Origin: Christiangramia sp.
GTDB taxonomy: Bacteria > Bacteroidota > Bacteroidia > Flavobacteriales > Flavobacteriaceae
Assembly: GCA_024635735.1 (NCBI GenBank)
Contig: JAGXII010000033.1
Span: 1-17,066 of the forward strand
DNA: 17,066 nucleotides
Reading direction: 5' to 3'
Shown here: positions 1 to 7,012 of the stretch, one piece after another
How the letters are laid out: each line of letters starts with the position of its first letter
Position numbering within the stretch: position 1 is the stretch's first letter
The notes under the pieces: model-generated
What the model saw: the letters and a program-made list of their open reading frames with translations, nothing else
What the model was told of the DNA's origin: nothing
Databases searched by the model: none
Program-made: the position numbers and the translations under genes

Positions 1-19
1 AGATGTGTATAAGAGACAG
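1..19 (+). other. Tn5/Nextera mosaic-end adapter remnant (not genomic)
   Basis: The first 19 bases, AGATGTGTATAAGAGACAG, are exactly the Tn5 mosaic end carried by Nextera sequencing adapters. The match is complete and sits at the very first base, as expected for an untrimmed read at a contig end. It should be masked. The reading frame of the following kinase fragment runs through it without a stop, so automated callers may add adapter-encoded residues to that protein. Confidence 0.96.
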
Positions 20-175
20 GAAAAGGACAGACAGGGAAAAAAAGGCCACGGGATTGGACTTTCCACTGTAAAAAAACTTGTTGGAAGTTTAGGTGGAAAC
101 ATCAACGTTCATTCTGAAGAAGGCCTGGGAACAAATTTTGAATTTAGCGTAAAGCGCCCGGAAATAGCAGATTAG
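20..175 (+). CDS. Sensor histidine kinase, C-terminal fragment (5' end cut by contig edge)
   Basis: Open frame of 51 codons ending in TAG at 173-175 and entering from the contig edge. It encodes the end of a HATPase_c domain: the G2 box GHGIGL (codons from 47) followed by STVKKLV and a final beta-strand region ending FEFSVKRPEIAD. This is the ATP-lid and terminal part of a histidine kinase ATPase domain. About 26 of 46 aligned residues match the C-terminus of the complete kinase encoded next (238-1440), so the two are tandem paralogues. The sensor part, H-box and N-box lie outside the window. The true 5' boundary of genomic sequence is base 20; residues encoded by 1-19 are adapter. No terminator hairpin is visible between this stop and the next gene. 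Confidence 0.85.
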   Translation, partial: EKDRQGKKGHGIGLSTVKKLVGSLGGNINVHSEEGLGTNFEFSVKRPEIAD

Positions 176-237
176 GATTTTTTTATAATAAAGTTGTTTA
201 ATTTTAAATATCTTTAAATAACAATCTACTTAGGGAG

Positions 238-1440
238 ATGTCACAAAAATTAGTTCCATTTAATGAGAAACTCAGAAGAGTTGCTCTAAAGGAGTATTCA
301 ATTTCAAACACGGGGCCGGATGAAGATTATGACAATCTTACGTTTCTGGCTGCCGCTATCTGTGATGTACCTGTTGCCAAAATAAGTATTATTGATAAAG
401 ACCGTATCTGGAACAAATCGGTATATGGGGCGGACACCTCAGAAATCTCCCGGACTAATTCTTTTTGCGACCGGGCTATTCATTCAGATAATTCTATCAC
501 TATTTTTAATAAAAGTGATGACCCGGAAATTTTTAAAAAGGCTGAGGGTATATATGACCGTGAATTTTCGTTTTATGCCGGCGTTCCCTTATATAATCCT
601 CAGGGCCACGCCATTGCCGTTTTCTGTATTTTTGATTTCAAAGAACGGCACTTGTCCCAAGTTCAGTTAAAATCACTTAAGGGCCTTGCGAAACAAACTT
701 TGAATCTTTTTGAATTTAGAAAGCAAAAAACCAAGTTATACCAGGTTCAAAATAAACTGAAAGAGAAATACCAGGAACTGGAAAGATTTGCCAGTCTTGT
801 TTCTCATGATTTGAAGTCACCTCTTGCCAATATTATATCTCTGAGCGAACTGCTTAAGGATGAAAATAAAGGGAAGTTTGATGAAGATACCGAACAATAC
901 CTGGAATTCTTAGTAGAATCTTCCTATTCTCTCCGTAATTATATAGATGGGATCTTAAGTTTTTATCGCAGCGACCATGTTCTGGAGAAAGACTATGAAA
1001 ATGTAGATCTGCGCAAATTACTGAAGGTCATTACCGACCTCTACCAGGTTTCAGATGATATAAAGATTACCTATCCAGACGATGTTATGCTTAACAATGT
1101 TAATAAGGCTGCGCTTACGCAGGTTTTCATGAATCTAATTAGCAACGCTTTAAAATATAACGATAAGGTAACGCGTAAGGTTGAAATTAAATTTTCAAAG
1201 GATGAAACCTATTACTACTTTCAAGTACGGGATAATGGCAAGGGCATCCCAAAAGAAAAGTTTAAAGAAATATTTGAAATATTTACCACATTGGATTCTG
1301 CAGACAGAGAAGGAAATATGGGAAGTGGTATTGGTCTCGCTACCGTAAAAAAACTTGTAGAATCTATGAATGGGACAATTACGGTGGATTCAGTACCCCT
1401 GAAAGGCAGTGTCTTTAAATTTAGTGTTAAAAGGCTGTAA
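238..1440 (+). CDS. Cytosolic GAF-domain sensor histidine kinase
   Basis: 400-residue two-component sensor kinase predicted to autophosphorylate a histidine and pass the phosphate to an unidentified response regulator. The N-terminal ~20-160 region looks like a GAF domain (DVPVAKISIIDKDRIW at 43-58, SFCDRAI at 75-81, YAGVPLY at 113-119). A short coiled linker (about 161-185) leads to the HisKA H-box SHDLKSP with phospho-acceptor His190. The ATPase domain has the N-box NLISNALKY (Asn303), the G1 box DNGKGIP (332-338), FEIF, and the G2 box GSGIGL (362-367), so every catalytic element is present. No signal peptide or membrane segment is seen, so it should sense an intracellular cue; ligand unknown. 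The start ATG follows TAGGGAG. No response regulator gene is in the window. It lies 62 bp after a paralogous kinase fragment, suggesting local duplication. Confidence 0.93.
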   Translation: MSQKLVPFNEKLRRVALKEYSISNTGPDEDYDNLTFLAAAICDVPVAKISIIDKDRIWNKSVYGADTSEISRTNSFCDRAIHSDNSITIFNKSDDPEIFKKAEGIYDREFSFYAGVPLYNPQGHAIAVFCIFDFKERHLSQVQLKSLKGLAKQTLNLFEFRKQKTKLYQVQNKLKEKYQELERFASLVSHDLKSPLANIISLSELLKDENKGKFDEDTEQYLEFLVESSYSLRNYIDGILSFYRSDHVLEKDYENVDLRKLLKVITDLYQVSDDIKITYPDDVMLNNVNKAALTQVFMNLISNALKYNDKVTRKVEIKFSKDETYYYFQVRDNGKGIPKEKFKEIFEIFTTLDSADREGNMGSGIGLATVKKLVESMNGTITVDSVPLKGSVFKFSVKRL

Positions 1441-1462
1441 CACCTAATCGCTTTTCATTTTC

Positions 1463-1470
1463 TATATTTG
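1463..1470 (+). promoter_or_regulatory. Putative -7 box for the BatA operon
   Basis: TATATTTG matches the Bacteroidota -7 consensus TANNTTTG perfectly and lies 22 bp before the ATG at 1493. No TTG is present at the expected 19-bp spacing, so the -33 element is weak. If used, the leader would be only about 15 nt. Confidence 0.4.
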
Positions 1471-1492
1471 AATTGAATCTTTATTCCCGAAT

Positions 1493-3412
1493 ATGCATTT
1501 TCAACATCCGGAAGTACTTTATGCCCTTTTCCTGCTCATAATTCCGGTTATTATTCATTTATTCAGGTTACGAAAATTTCAGAAGGAAGATTTCACCAAT
1601 GTTAAATTTCTAAAAAAAGTAATCCAGGAAACCCGGAAAAGCTCCAGGCTTAAAAAATTTCTTGTTCTTTTTACCCGAATCCTGCTCTTTACCAGTTTGA
1701 TTCTGGCTTTTGCACAACCCTATATTCCCGCAACCACGCAGGCTCTCCAGGATAAAAAAACTCTTATTTATTTAGATAATTCTTTTAGTATGGAGGCATC
1801 CTCCAGCCAGAGGAGTTTATTTTCCAGTGGTTTAAACCAGTTACTGGAAAATCTCAGTGATGATGAATCTTATGCATTGCTGACCAATGACCGGGAAATT
1901 TCTGAATTTTCAGGAAATGAATTAAAAGATGTACTGCAAAATATTACTCTTACCTACAATCACGCTGACTTCCGAAACATTCAGTTAAAAGCAAAAAACT
2001 ATTTTAAGGATTTTCCGGGAACTGTTCACAAACTACTTATGATTTCAGATTTCCAGCAATCAATGGAAATGCCTGATCTGATCTCAACCGATGATATGGA
2101 ATATGCTTTAGTGCAGGGCAAACCATCTAATTTAAGAAACAGAAGCATAGACAGCGCATATATCACAGAAATTAATCCTGAGAATTTTAAACTGAATATA
2201 AACTTAAGTTCTACGGTTAATGGGGAAGACTTATTAGCTGTTTCTGTTTTTGACGAGGATAAATTACTGGGTAGAAATACAGTGGATTTTAGCAAAAGTA
2301 AATCTACAAGCCTGACTTTTACGCTTCAGAATAAGGAAATAGCGAAAGGCAGAATTAAAATTGATGATCCCGGTTTACAATATGACAACCAGCTTTTCTT
2401 TAATATTCGGGAAAATCCAGCCATAAAAGTGGTGATTATCTCAGAGGCAGATAATGGTTTTTTACAGAAAATATTTACGAATCCCGAATTTGAAACTCTG
2501 GCCTTTTCTCCTACTCAAATTGATTTTAATAGTCTGAACTCGGCTAATCTTATAATCCTCAATGAAGTTCAACAATTTTCAGCGTCACTACTCAATAATC
2601 TTGAAACAGTTTTTCAGAATGGTGCCTCTTTGATCATTATTCCTTCAACCAACGCTCAAAATCAAAATCAGCTATTAAACAGGTTTGGTTTCAGTTCTTT
2701 TTCAGAAGAAATAAATCAGGAAAGACTTATTACCAGTATTCAGTTTGATCATCCGCTATTAAATGGCGTTTTTGAAGACAGAACTCAGAACTTCGATTAT
2801 CCAAAAGTACTTAGTTCATTTAATATTTCCTCTGGAAATGCGATTTTAAGTTATCAGGATAATCGTCCTTTCCTTATTGGCAGTAACTCGGGTTATCTTT
2901 TTACGGCAGCTTTGAACAGGGAAAATTCTGATTTTATTAATTCGCCGCTGGTAGTCCCTGTTTTTTATCAAATTGGCCTGGAGTCCCTAAAGAAAAACCA
3001 GCTTTATTATGAAACAAATACTCCTAACAGTATAGATGTTTCTGCAGAAGCTGGAAAGGATGAAGTATTACATCTGGTTAAAAATGGAAAAAATTTAATA
3101 CCACAGCAACAAAATTTCACCAACCGTGTTCAAATCAATACTTCAAACCTCGATCTGGAAGACGGGAATTATGATTTAATGAATAGGGAAAGAAAGATTT
3201 TAACGCTAAGTTTTAATTATAACCGGGAGGAAAGTGAACTTTTATATTCAGATATTTCCGCGATTGAAAATATACAAACCTTTGATTCTATTGAAGAATA
3301 TTTTTCTACTGCAAATGCTGCTTCAGAAATTACGGTGCTTTGGAAATGGTTTGTTATTTTTGCTCTGATCTTTTTAGCTATTGAAATGCTCCTTCTAAAA
3401 TTCTTCAAATGA
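1493..3412 (+). CDS. BatA-domain / vWA-like membrane protein
   Basis: 639-residue inner-membrane protein. The N-terminus (HPEVLYALFLLIIPVIIHLF) is the typical BatA (aerotolerance regulator N-terminal) domain with a first membrane segment at about 8-24 and a second at about 56-76. A von Willebrand A-like fold follows: the MIDAS motif DNSFS is intact at 95-99 (Asp95, Ser97, Ser99) and LLMISDF lies further on. The large remainder (about 210-600) is presumably periplasmic beta-rich sequence, and a last membrane helix (about 615-637, WKWFVIFALIFLAIEMLLLKF) ends in a short basic tail. Relatives are widespread in Bacteroidota and usually named only by domain; a metal-dependent adhesion or complex-assembly role is inferred. 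Its TGA overlaps the next ATG (ATGA), so translation with the dihydroorotase-like gene is probably coupled. Confidence 0.85.
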   Translation: MHFQHPEVLYALFLLIIPVIIHLFRLRKFQKEDFTNVKFLKKVIQETRKSSRLKKFLVLFTRILLFTSLILAFAQPYIPATTQALQDKKTLIYLDNSFSMEASSSQRSLFSSGLNQLLENLSDDESYALLTNDREISEFSGNELKDVLQNITLTYNHADFRNIQLKAKNYFKDFPGTVHKLLMISDFQQSMEMPDLISTDDMEYALVQGKPSNLRNRSIDSAYITEINPENFKLNINLSSTVNGEDLLAVSVFDEDKLLGRNTVDFSKSKSTSLTFTLQNKEIAKGRIKIDDPGLQYDNQLFFNIRENPAIKVVIISEADNGFLQKIFTNPEFETLAFSPTQIDFNSLNSANLIILNEVQQFSASLLNNLETVFQNGASLIIIPSTNAQNQNQLLNRFGFSSFSEEINQERLITSIQFDHPLLNGVFEDRTQNFDYPKVLSSFNISSGNAILSYQDNRPFLIGSNSGYLFTAALNRENSDFINSPLVVPVFYQIGLESLKKNQLYYETNTPNSIDVSAEAGKDEVLHLVKNGKNLIPQQQNFTNRVQINTSNLDLEDGNYDLMNRERKILTLSFNYNREESELLYSDISAIENIQTFDSIEEYFSTANAASEITVLWKWFVIFALIFLAIEMLLLKFFK

Positions 3413-4659
3413 AGCTACTCTTAAAATCGGTGACCATCCTTGATCCAGGCTCTACATTCCACAAAAAGAAAGCAGATATTTTCATCGTCAACGGAATCAT
3501 TAAAAAAATAGGAAAGAACCTTAAAGAAAAATCCGACAAAGAAATTTCAGTCAAAAACCTTCATGTTTCCACCGGTTGGTTTGACAGCAGCGTAAGTTTT
3601 GGTGAACCAGGATATGAGGATCGTGAAACCATTGCAAATGGCCTTGATACGGCTGGAAAATCGGGATTTACCTCTGTAGCCTTAAATCCTAACACCTATC
3701 CCGTCCTTGACCATAGCAGTAGCATTGGTTCGGTAAAGTCGAAAGCTGCTTCACACCCTGTAAATCTGTTGCCTGTGGGTGCTCTTACTGTGAAAAGTGA
3801 AGGGGTAGATCTCGCAGAATTACTGGACATGCAGGAAGCCGGCGCTATAAGTTTTGGAGATTATAAGTTGCCGGTAAGGAATCCGAATCTTCTGAAAATC
3901 GGACTTCAATATGCTCAGAATTTTGATGCTTTAATCCAGAGTTTTCCTCAGGAAAATCGAATTGCCGGAACAGGTATCGTAAATGAACATGAAAACAGTA
4001 CACTGCTTGGTTTAAAAGGTATTCCAAACCTTGCTGAGGAGCTTCAGATAACTCGGGATCTTTATCTTTTAGAATACACTGACGGTAAACTTCATATTCC
4101 AACAATTTCAACAGAGAAATCTGTAAAGCTCATTCGCCAGGCAAAGAAAAAAGGACTGGACGTGACCTGTAGTGTAGCGATTCATAATTTAATTTTTACA
4201 GATGAGGAGTTAAAGGAGTTTGATGCAAATGCAAAAGTTCTGCCTCCGCTAAGGACTAAAAAGGACACTAAAGCCCTGATAAAAGGACTGAATGACGGAA
4301 CTATAGATATGGCAACCAGCGACCATAATCCAATAGATGTGGAACATAAAAAAGTAGAATTTGATAATGCCATGTATGGAACCATTGGGCTGGAATCTGC
4401 ATTTGGAGCATTATCCACGCTTTTTGATACCGAAGAGGTGATTGAACTTCTAACTTCAGGGAAAGAACGCTTTAACATACAAAAACACTCTGTAGAAGAA
4501 GGTGAAGTTGTCGATTTGAGTCTTTTCATTCCAAATGAAGAATACGTGTTTACTAATGAAGAAATATTGTCCAGTTCGAAAAACAGTATCTTTTTGAATC
4601 ATAAGATGAAAGGCCGTGCTTATGGGGTTATCACAGAGAATGGTTTTATAGGTAAATAA
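3409..4659 (+). CDS. Dihydroorotase-like protein lacking the metal site (probable pseudoenzyme)
   Basis: 416 residues, full length for class I dihydroorotase (amidohydrolase superfamily, pyrimidine synthesis) with fold-defining motifs kept: EPGYEDRETI (66-75), LNPNT (92-96), KVLPPLRT (276-283) and TSDHNP (303-308). The catalytic residues are not kept. The usual D-x-H-V-H is DSSVS at 59-63, so both zinc-binding histidines are serine and the following substrate-binding Arg is Gly65. The position of the SDDG aspartate reads SFGD, the AEHCED histidine region reads SFPQEN, and HVST reads TIST (232-235). Only the late Asp305 remains. By family knowledge this resembles non-catalytic dihydroorotases such as Pseudomonas PyrC', which support aspartate carbamoyltransferase structurally; a scaffold or regulatory role is inferred. 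Automated annotation as active dihydroorotase would probably be wrong. It overlaps the BatA gene by 4 bp and is followed after 10 bp by a small membrane protein gene. Confidence 0.85.
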   Translation: MKLLLKSVTILDPGSTFHKKKADIFIVNGIIKKIGKNLKEKSDKEISVKNLHVSTGWFDSSVSFGEPGYEDRETIANGLDTAGKSGFTSVALNPNTYPVLDHSSSIGSVKSKAASHPVNLLPVGALTVKSEGVDLAELLDMQEAGAISFGDYKLPVRNPNLLKIGLQYAQNFDALIQSFPQENRIAGTGIVNEHENSTLLGLKGIPNLAEELQITRDLYLLEYTDGKLHIPTISTEKSVKLIRQAKKKGLDVTCSVAIHNLIFTDEELKEFDANAKVLPPLRTKKDTKALIKGLNDGTIDMATSDHNPIDVEHKKVEFDNAMYGTIGLESAFGALSTLFDTEEVIELLTSGKERFNIQKHSVEEGEVVDLSLFIPNEEYVFTNEEILSSSKNSIFLNHKMKGRAYGVITENGFIGK

Positions 4660-4669
4660 TTTAATTAAT

Positions 4670-4993
4670 ATGGAAACTACAAGTCAGGGAAAAACGACGG
4701 CTATCGTAGCGTATCTTACTATTATAGGTACGATTATAGCTTATTTTATGAATCTGGATCCAAAAGACCGTTTTGCCAGTTTTCACATTAGACAGGCTTT
4801 TGGGATTCACATTACCTTCTATCTTTTAGGAGCTCTTATGGGTTTATTTGATAACGGTTTTATAGTGGGAGCCTTTTACGTTTGCTTCTTTGTATTATGG
4901 GTATACGGCCTCATCGCAGCAATTAAAGGAGAGGAAAATGAAATCCCTGTTTTAGGACCACTGTTTCAAAAATGGTTTAGTACAATTACATAA
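4670..4993 (+). CDS. Small Tic20/DUF4870-like membrane protein
   Basis: 107 residues with three predicted membrane helices at about 10-26, 43-60 and 64-86. The segment DPKDRFASFHIRQAFG (30-45) is the characteristic loop of Tic20/DUF4870-type proteins, where an FHxRQA motif joins the first two helices. The C-terminus (PVLGPLFQKWF) is amphipathic and probably cytoplasmic. The function of bacterial members is unknown; membrane-channel or import-component labels come from the distant chloroplast Tic20 relationship and are not evidence here. It is 10 bp after the dihydroorotase-like stop, and its TAA shares one base with the next ATG (TAATG), so it is a middle gene of the operon. Confidence 0.8.
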   Translation: METTSQGKTTAIVAYLTIIGTIIAYFMNLDPKDRFASFHIRQAFGIHITFYLLGALMGLFDNGFIVGAFYVCFFVLWVYGLIAAIKGEENEIPVLGPLFQKWFSTIT

Positions 4994-5652
4994 TGAACAA
5001 AGATTTAGCACTTAAACATATAGTTAGAAAACCAAAAGTTGAAATCTCTAAAAAAGCACCCCTTCTTATTATGCTTCACGGTTATGGGAGCGATGAGAAT
5101 GATCTCTTTTCGTTTGCCGATGAATTACCCGATGAACTTTATATAATTTCGGTAAGGGCGCCTTACCAAATGCAGCCTTATGGCAATGCGTGGTATGCTA
5201 TTCACTGGGATAATAATGATGGTAAATTTAGTGATGATGTTCAGGCTATTAGCTCCCGGGAAACCATTGTAGAGTTTATAGATGAGATAATTAAAAACTA
5301 TCCTGTAGATGCAAACAACATCAATCTGCTAGGCTTTAGCCAGGGAAGTATCCTGAGTTATGCTGTAGCTCTTTCTTATCCTGAAAAGATTAAAAATGTA
5401 GTGGCTTTAAGCGGATATGTTAATCAGGGGATTCTTAAGGAAGGCTATGAAAATAACGATTTCTCCAATTTAAAATTTTACTGCTCCCATGGTTCTGTTG
5501 ACCAGGTGATTCCAGTTGAATGGGCACGTAAAACCAAACCATTCCTCGATCATCTGAAAATCGAGAATTCCTATTCAGAATTTCCGGTAGGTCATGGAGT
5601 AGCTCCTCAAAATTTCTTTGAATTCAGGGAGTGGTTGGAAAAAAGAATTTAA
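4993..5652 (+). CDS. Alpha/beta-hydrolase, carboxylesterase/phospholipase family
   Basis: 219 residues, the normal length of the small carboxylesterase / lysophospholipase family (PF02230, YpfH-like). The oxyanion region is LHGYGSDENDL (28-38). The nucleophile elbow is GFSQGS with Ser116; the acid is Asp170 in SVDQVIP and the base His201 in GHGVAPQ, so the Ser-Asp-His triad is complete. No signal peptide, so cytoplasmic. The substrate cannot be read from the sequence; family members cleave short-chain acyl esters or thioesters. It is the last gene of the operon, starting on the preceding stop codon (TAATG). Its 3' end overlaps by 4 bp the 3' end of the converging gene on the other strand, with no terminator hairpin between them. 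Confidence 0.9.
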   Translation: MNKDLALKHIVRKPKVEISKKAPLLIMLHGYGSDENDLFSFADELPDELYIISVRAPYQMQPYGNAWYAIHWDNNDGKFSDDVQAISSRETIVEFIDEIIKNYPVDANNINLLGFSQGSILSYAVALSYPEKIKNVVALSGYVNQGILKEGYENNDFSNLKFYCSHGSVDQVIPVEWARKTKPFLDHLKIENSYSEFPVGHGVAPQNFFEFREWLEKRI

Positions 5653-6146
5653 TTTACCGGATAAAGAAATGATTTTTCAGGAGTGAAATTTATTTCTCCG
5701 TTCTCCCCTATTTCATAATAAAGAAAAACTTCTCCCCAATAAGTTCCATCGGTAAAATCGGCAATCAGCCATTTGTGATTTAAAACCTTGATCTTATTGA
5801 TTTTCATGTCCCCATCCATGCCGTCATAAGGCACATATGGGTTATCTTCACCAACTTTATTCTTACTAATAATGGCATCTTCAATTTTCACAACCAGATT
5901 TCCGGTATCTATTCCTTTTTCTTCAAAATAACTCAATGCCTCTTCATTATTCTCTAAATTGAAATAATCTTCTATTGGAACTGCCGCAGTTAAAGAGTCT
6001 ATATTAGTTTCAGCCTCCTCCAATCTATTTTTAAGACTGGTTATTTCATTTTCCTTTGAATCAAGAATACGTTTATCATTCACGTAAATAAAAATCGCGA
6101 ACAACAGCGTAAAAACAAAAAGGTACATTAATATCTTATTGCGCAT
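5649..6146 (-). CDS. Membrane-anchored hypothetical protein with coiled coil
   Basis: 165 residues of no family I recognise. A single hydrophobic helix at about 6-22 follows a short basic start (MRNK), giving a likely N-terminal signal anchor. A heptad-like, charged stretch at about 28-56 (KENEITSLKNRLEEAETNI) should form a coiled coil. The remaining ~110 residues are a probable globular periplasmic domain ending in a beta-rich, aromatic region (HKWLIADFTDGTYWGEVFLY, 124-143). There is no lipobox cysteine. Its ATG directly abuts the stop of the upstream metallo-hydrolase (TAG then ATG, no gap), so the two are co-transcribed and probably translationally coupled. Its stop overlaps the converging esterase stop by 4 bp. 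Confidence 0.75.
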   Translation of the reverse strand: MRNKILMYLFVFTLLFAIFIYVNDKRILDSKENEITSLKNRLEEAETNIDSLTAAVPIEDYFNLENNEEALSYFEEKGIDTGNLVVKIEDAIISKNKVGEDNPYVPYDGMDGDMKINKIKVLNHKWLIADFTDGTYWGEVFLYYEIGENGEINFTPEKSFLYPVN

Positions 6147-6908
6147 CTAAATTTCAATTTTAAGATTGTCATAGGCTAAATGAACATTGGCGGGGAGCTT
6201 TGCCTCCACTTCGTCATGAAATCCAAGCAAATGACTTATATGAGTTAAGTAAGCTATTTCAGGATTTACCCTTTTGATAAATTCCAGGGCTTCTTCCAGG
6301 TTAAGGTGAGAGTGGTGAGGCTTAATTCTAAGCGCATTCACAACCAGTACTTTAAGATTTTTTAATTTTTCAATTTCCTTATCTTCTATGGTTTTAAGAT
6401 CTGTTAGATAAGCGAAGTCCTTTATGCGGAAACCAAAAACCTGTAATCGATTATGCCAGAATTGAATAGGTGTGATGGTTAACCCATTAAAATCAAAACC
6501 CTTATTCTCGATTACATTTTCCTTGACCCCAGGAGCGCCGGGATATTTATTTTCAGTTTCAAAAATATAATCAAATCTCTTTTTAAGTGATTTCAATACA
6601 CGTTTATGGGCAAAAATAGGTATATCTCCCTGTCTGAAAAAGAACGGACGAATATCATCCAGTCCCGCAATATGATCATTGTGCTCATGCGTGTATAAAA
6701 TCGCATCCAGATGATTCACATTATTGGCAAGCATTTGCTGCCTGAAATCAGGACCGCAGTCAATAAGAATATTCAAATTATTCCATGTAACAAGAACTGA
6801 AACACGTAAACGTTTATCTTTTGGATTATCACTTAAACATACCGGATGATCACTGCCAATAATCGGTATCCCCTGCGATGTCCCTGTGCCTAAAAACCTT
6901 ACTTCCAA
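6147..6908 (-). CDS. Metallo-beta-lactamase-fold hydrolase, PhnP-like
   Basis: 253 residues of the metallo-beta-lactamase superfamily, closest in pattern to PhnP-type phosphodiesterases. The N-terminal GTGTSQGIP loop (7-15) is typical. Metal ligands are visible: THEHNDH (His74, His76, Asp78, His79), His152, Asp170 in YLTD, and THISH (222-226). The PHHSHLNLEEAL block (198-209), with a His of the PhnP active site, is also intact. The extra structural zinc site of PhnP-like proteins, usually GCxCxxC near residue 20, is degraded to GSDHPVC, with only Cys24 left. Cytosolic. A cyclic-phosphate or other phosphodiester substrate is inferred. It is the first gene of a two-gene operon and is divergent from the 486-residue gene. 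Confidence 0.85.
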   Translation of the reverse strand: MEVRFLGTGTSQGIPIIGSDHPVCLSDNPKDKRLRVSVLVTWNNLNILIDCGPDFRQQMLANNVNHLDAILYTHEHNDHIAGLDDIRPFFFRQGDIPIFAHKRVLKSLKKRFDYIFETENKYPGAPGVKENVIENKGFDFNGLTITPIQFWHNRLQVFGFRIKDFAYLTDLKTIEDKEIEKLKNLKVLVVNALRIKPHHSHLNLEEALEFIKRVNPEIAYLTHISHLLGFHDEVEAKLPANVHLAYDNLKIEI

Positions 6909-6926
6909 ATGATGTTATTTTTAACA

Positions 6927-6934
6927 CAAAAGTA
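6927..6934 (-). promoter_or_regulatory. Putative -7 box for the metallo-hydrolase operon
   Basis: On the minus strand this reads TACTTTTG, a perfect TANNTTTG -7 box, 18 bp before the ATG of the metallo-hydrolase. No clear -33 TTG is seen at 19 bp. It is the same octamer as the plus-strand box at 6967-6974. Confidence 0.45.
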
Positions 6935-6943
6935 AATATATTT

Positions 6944-6974
6944 TTTCGTATGCCTACTCCTTTTAGTACTTTTG
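6944..6974 (+). promoter_or_regulatory. Putative promoter of the 486-residue protein gene
   Basis: TACTTTTG at 6967-6974 is a perfect TANNTTTG -7 box. TTTC at 6944-6947, a one-base variant of the TTTG -33 element, lies at exactly 19 bp. Transcription would start near 6980, giving a leader of about 30 nt. Confidence 0.5.
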
Positions 6975-7012
6975 AGGCACACAATAAACAATGTTGACTT
7001 AAAAGAAAAATT

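Noticed and set aside
3845..4529. Minus-strand ORFs opposite the dihydroorotase-like gene
   Set aside because: They are antisense to a well-conserved coding sequence, resemble no family and have no promoter or start signal.
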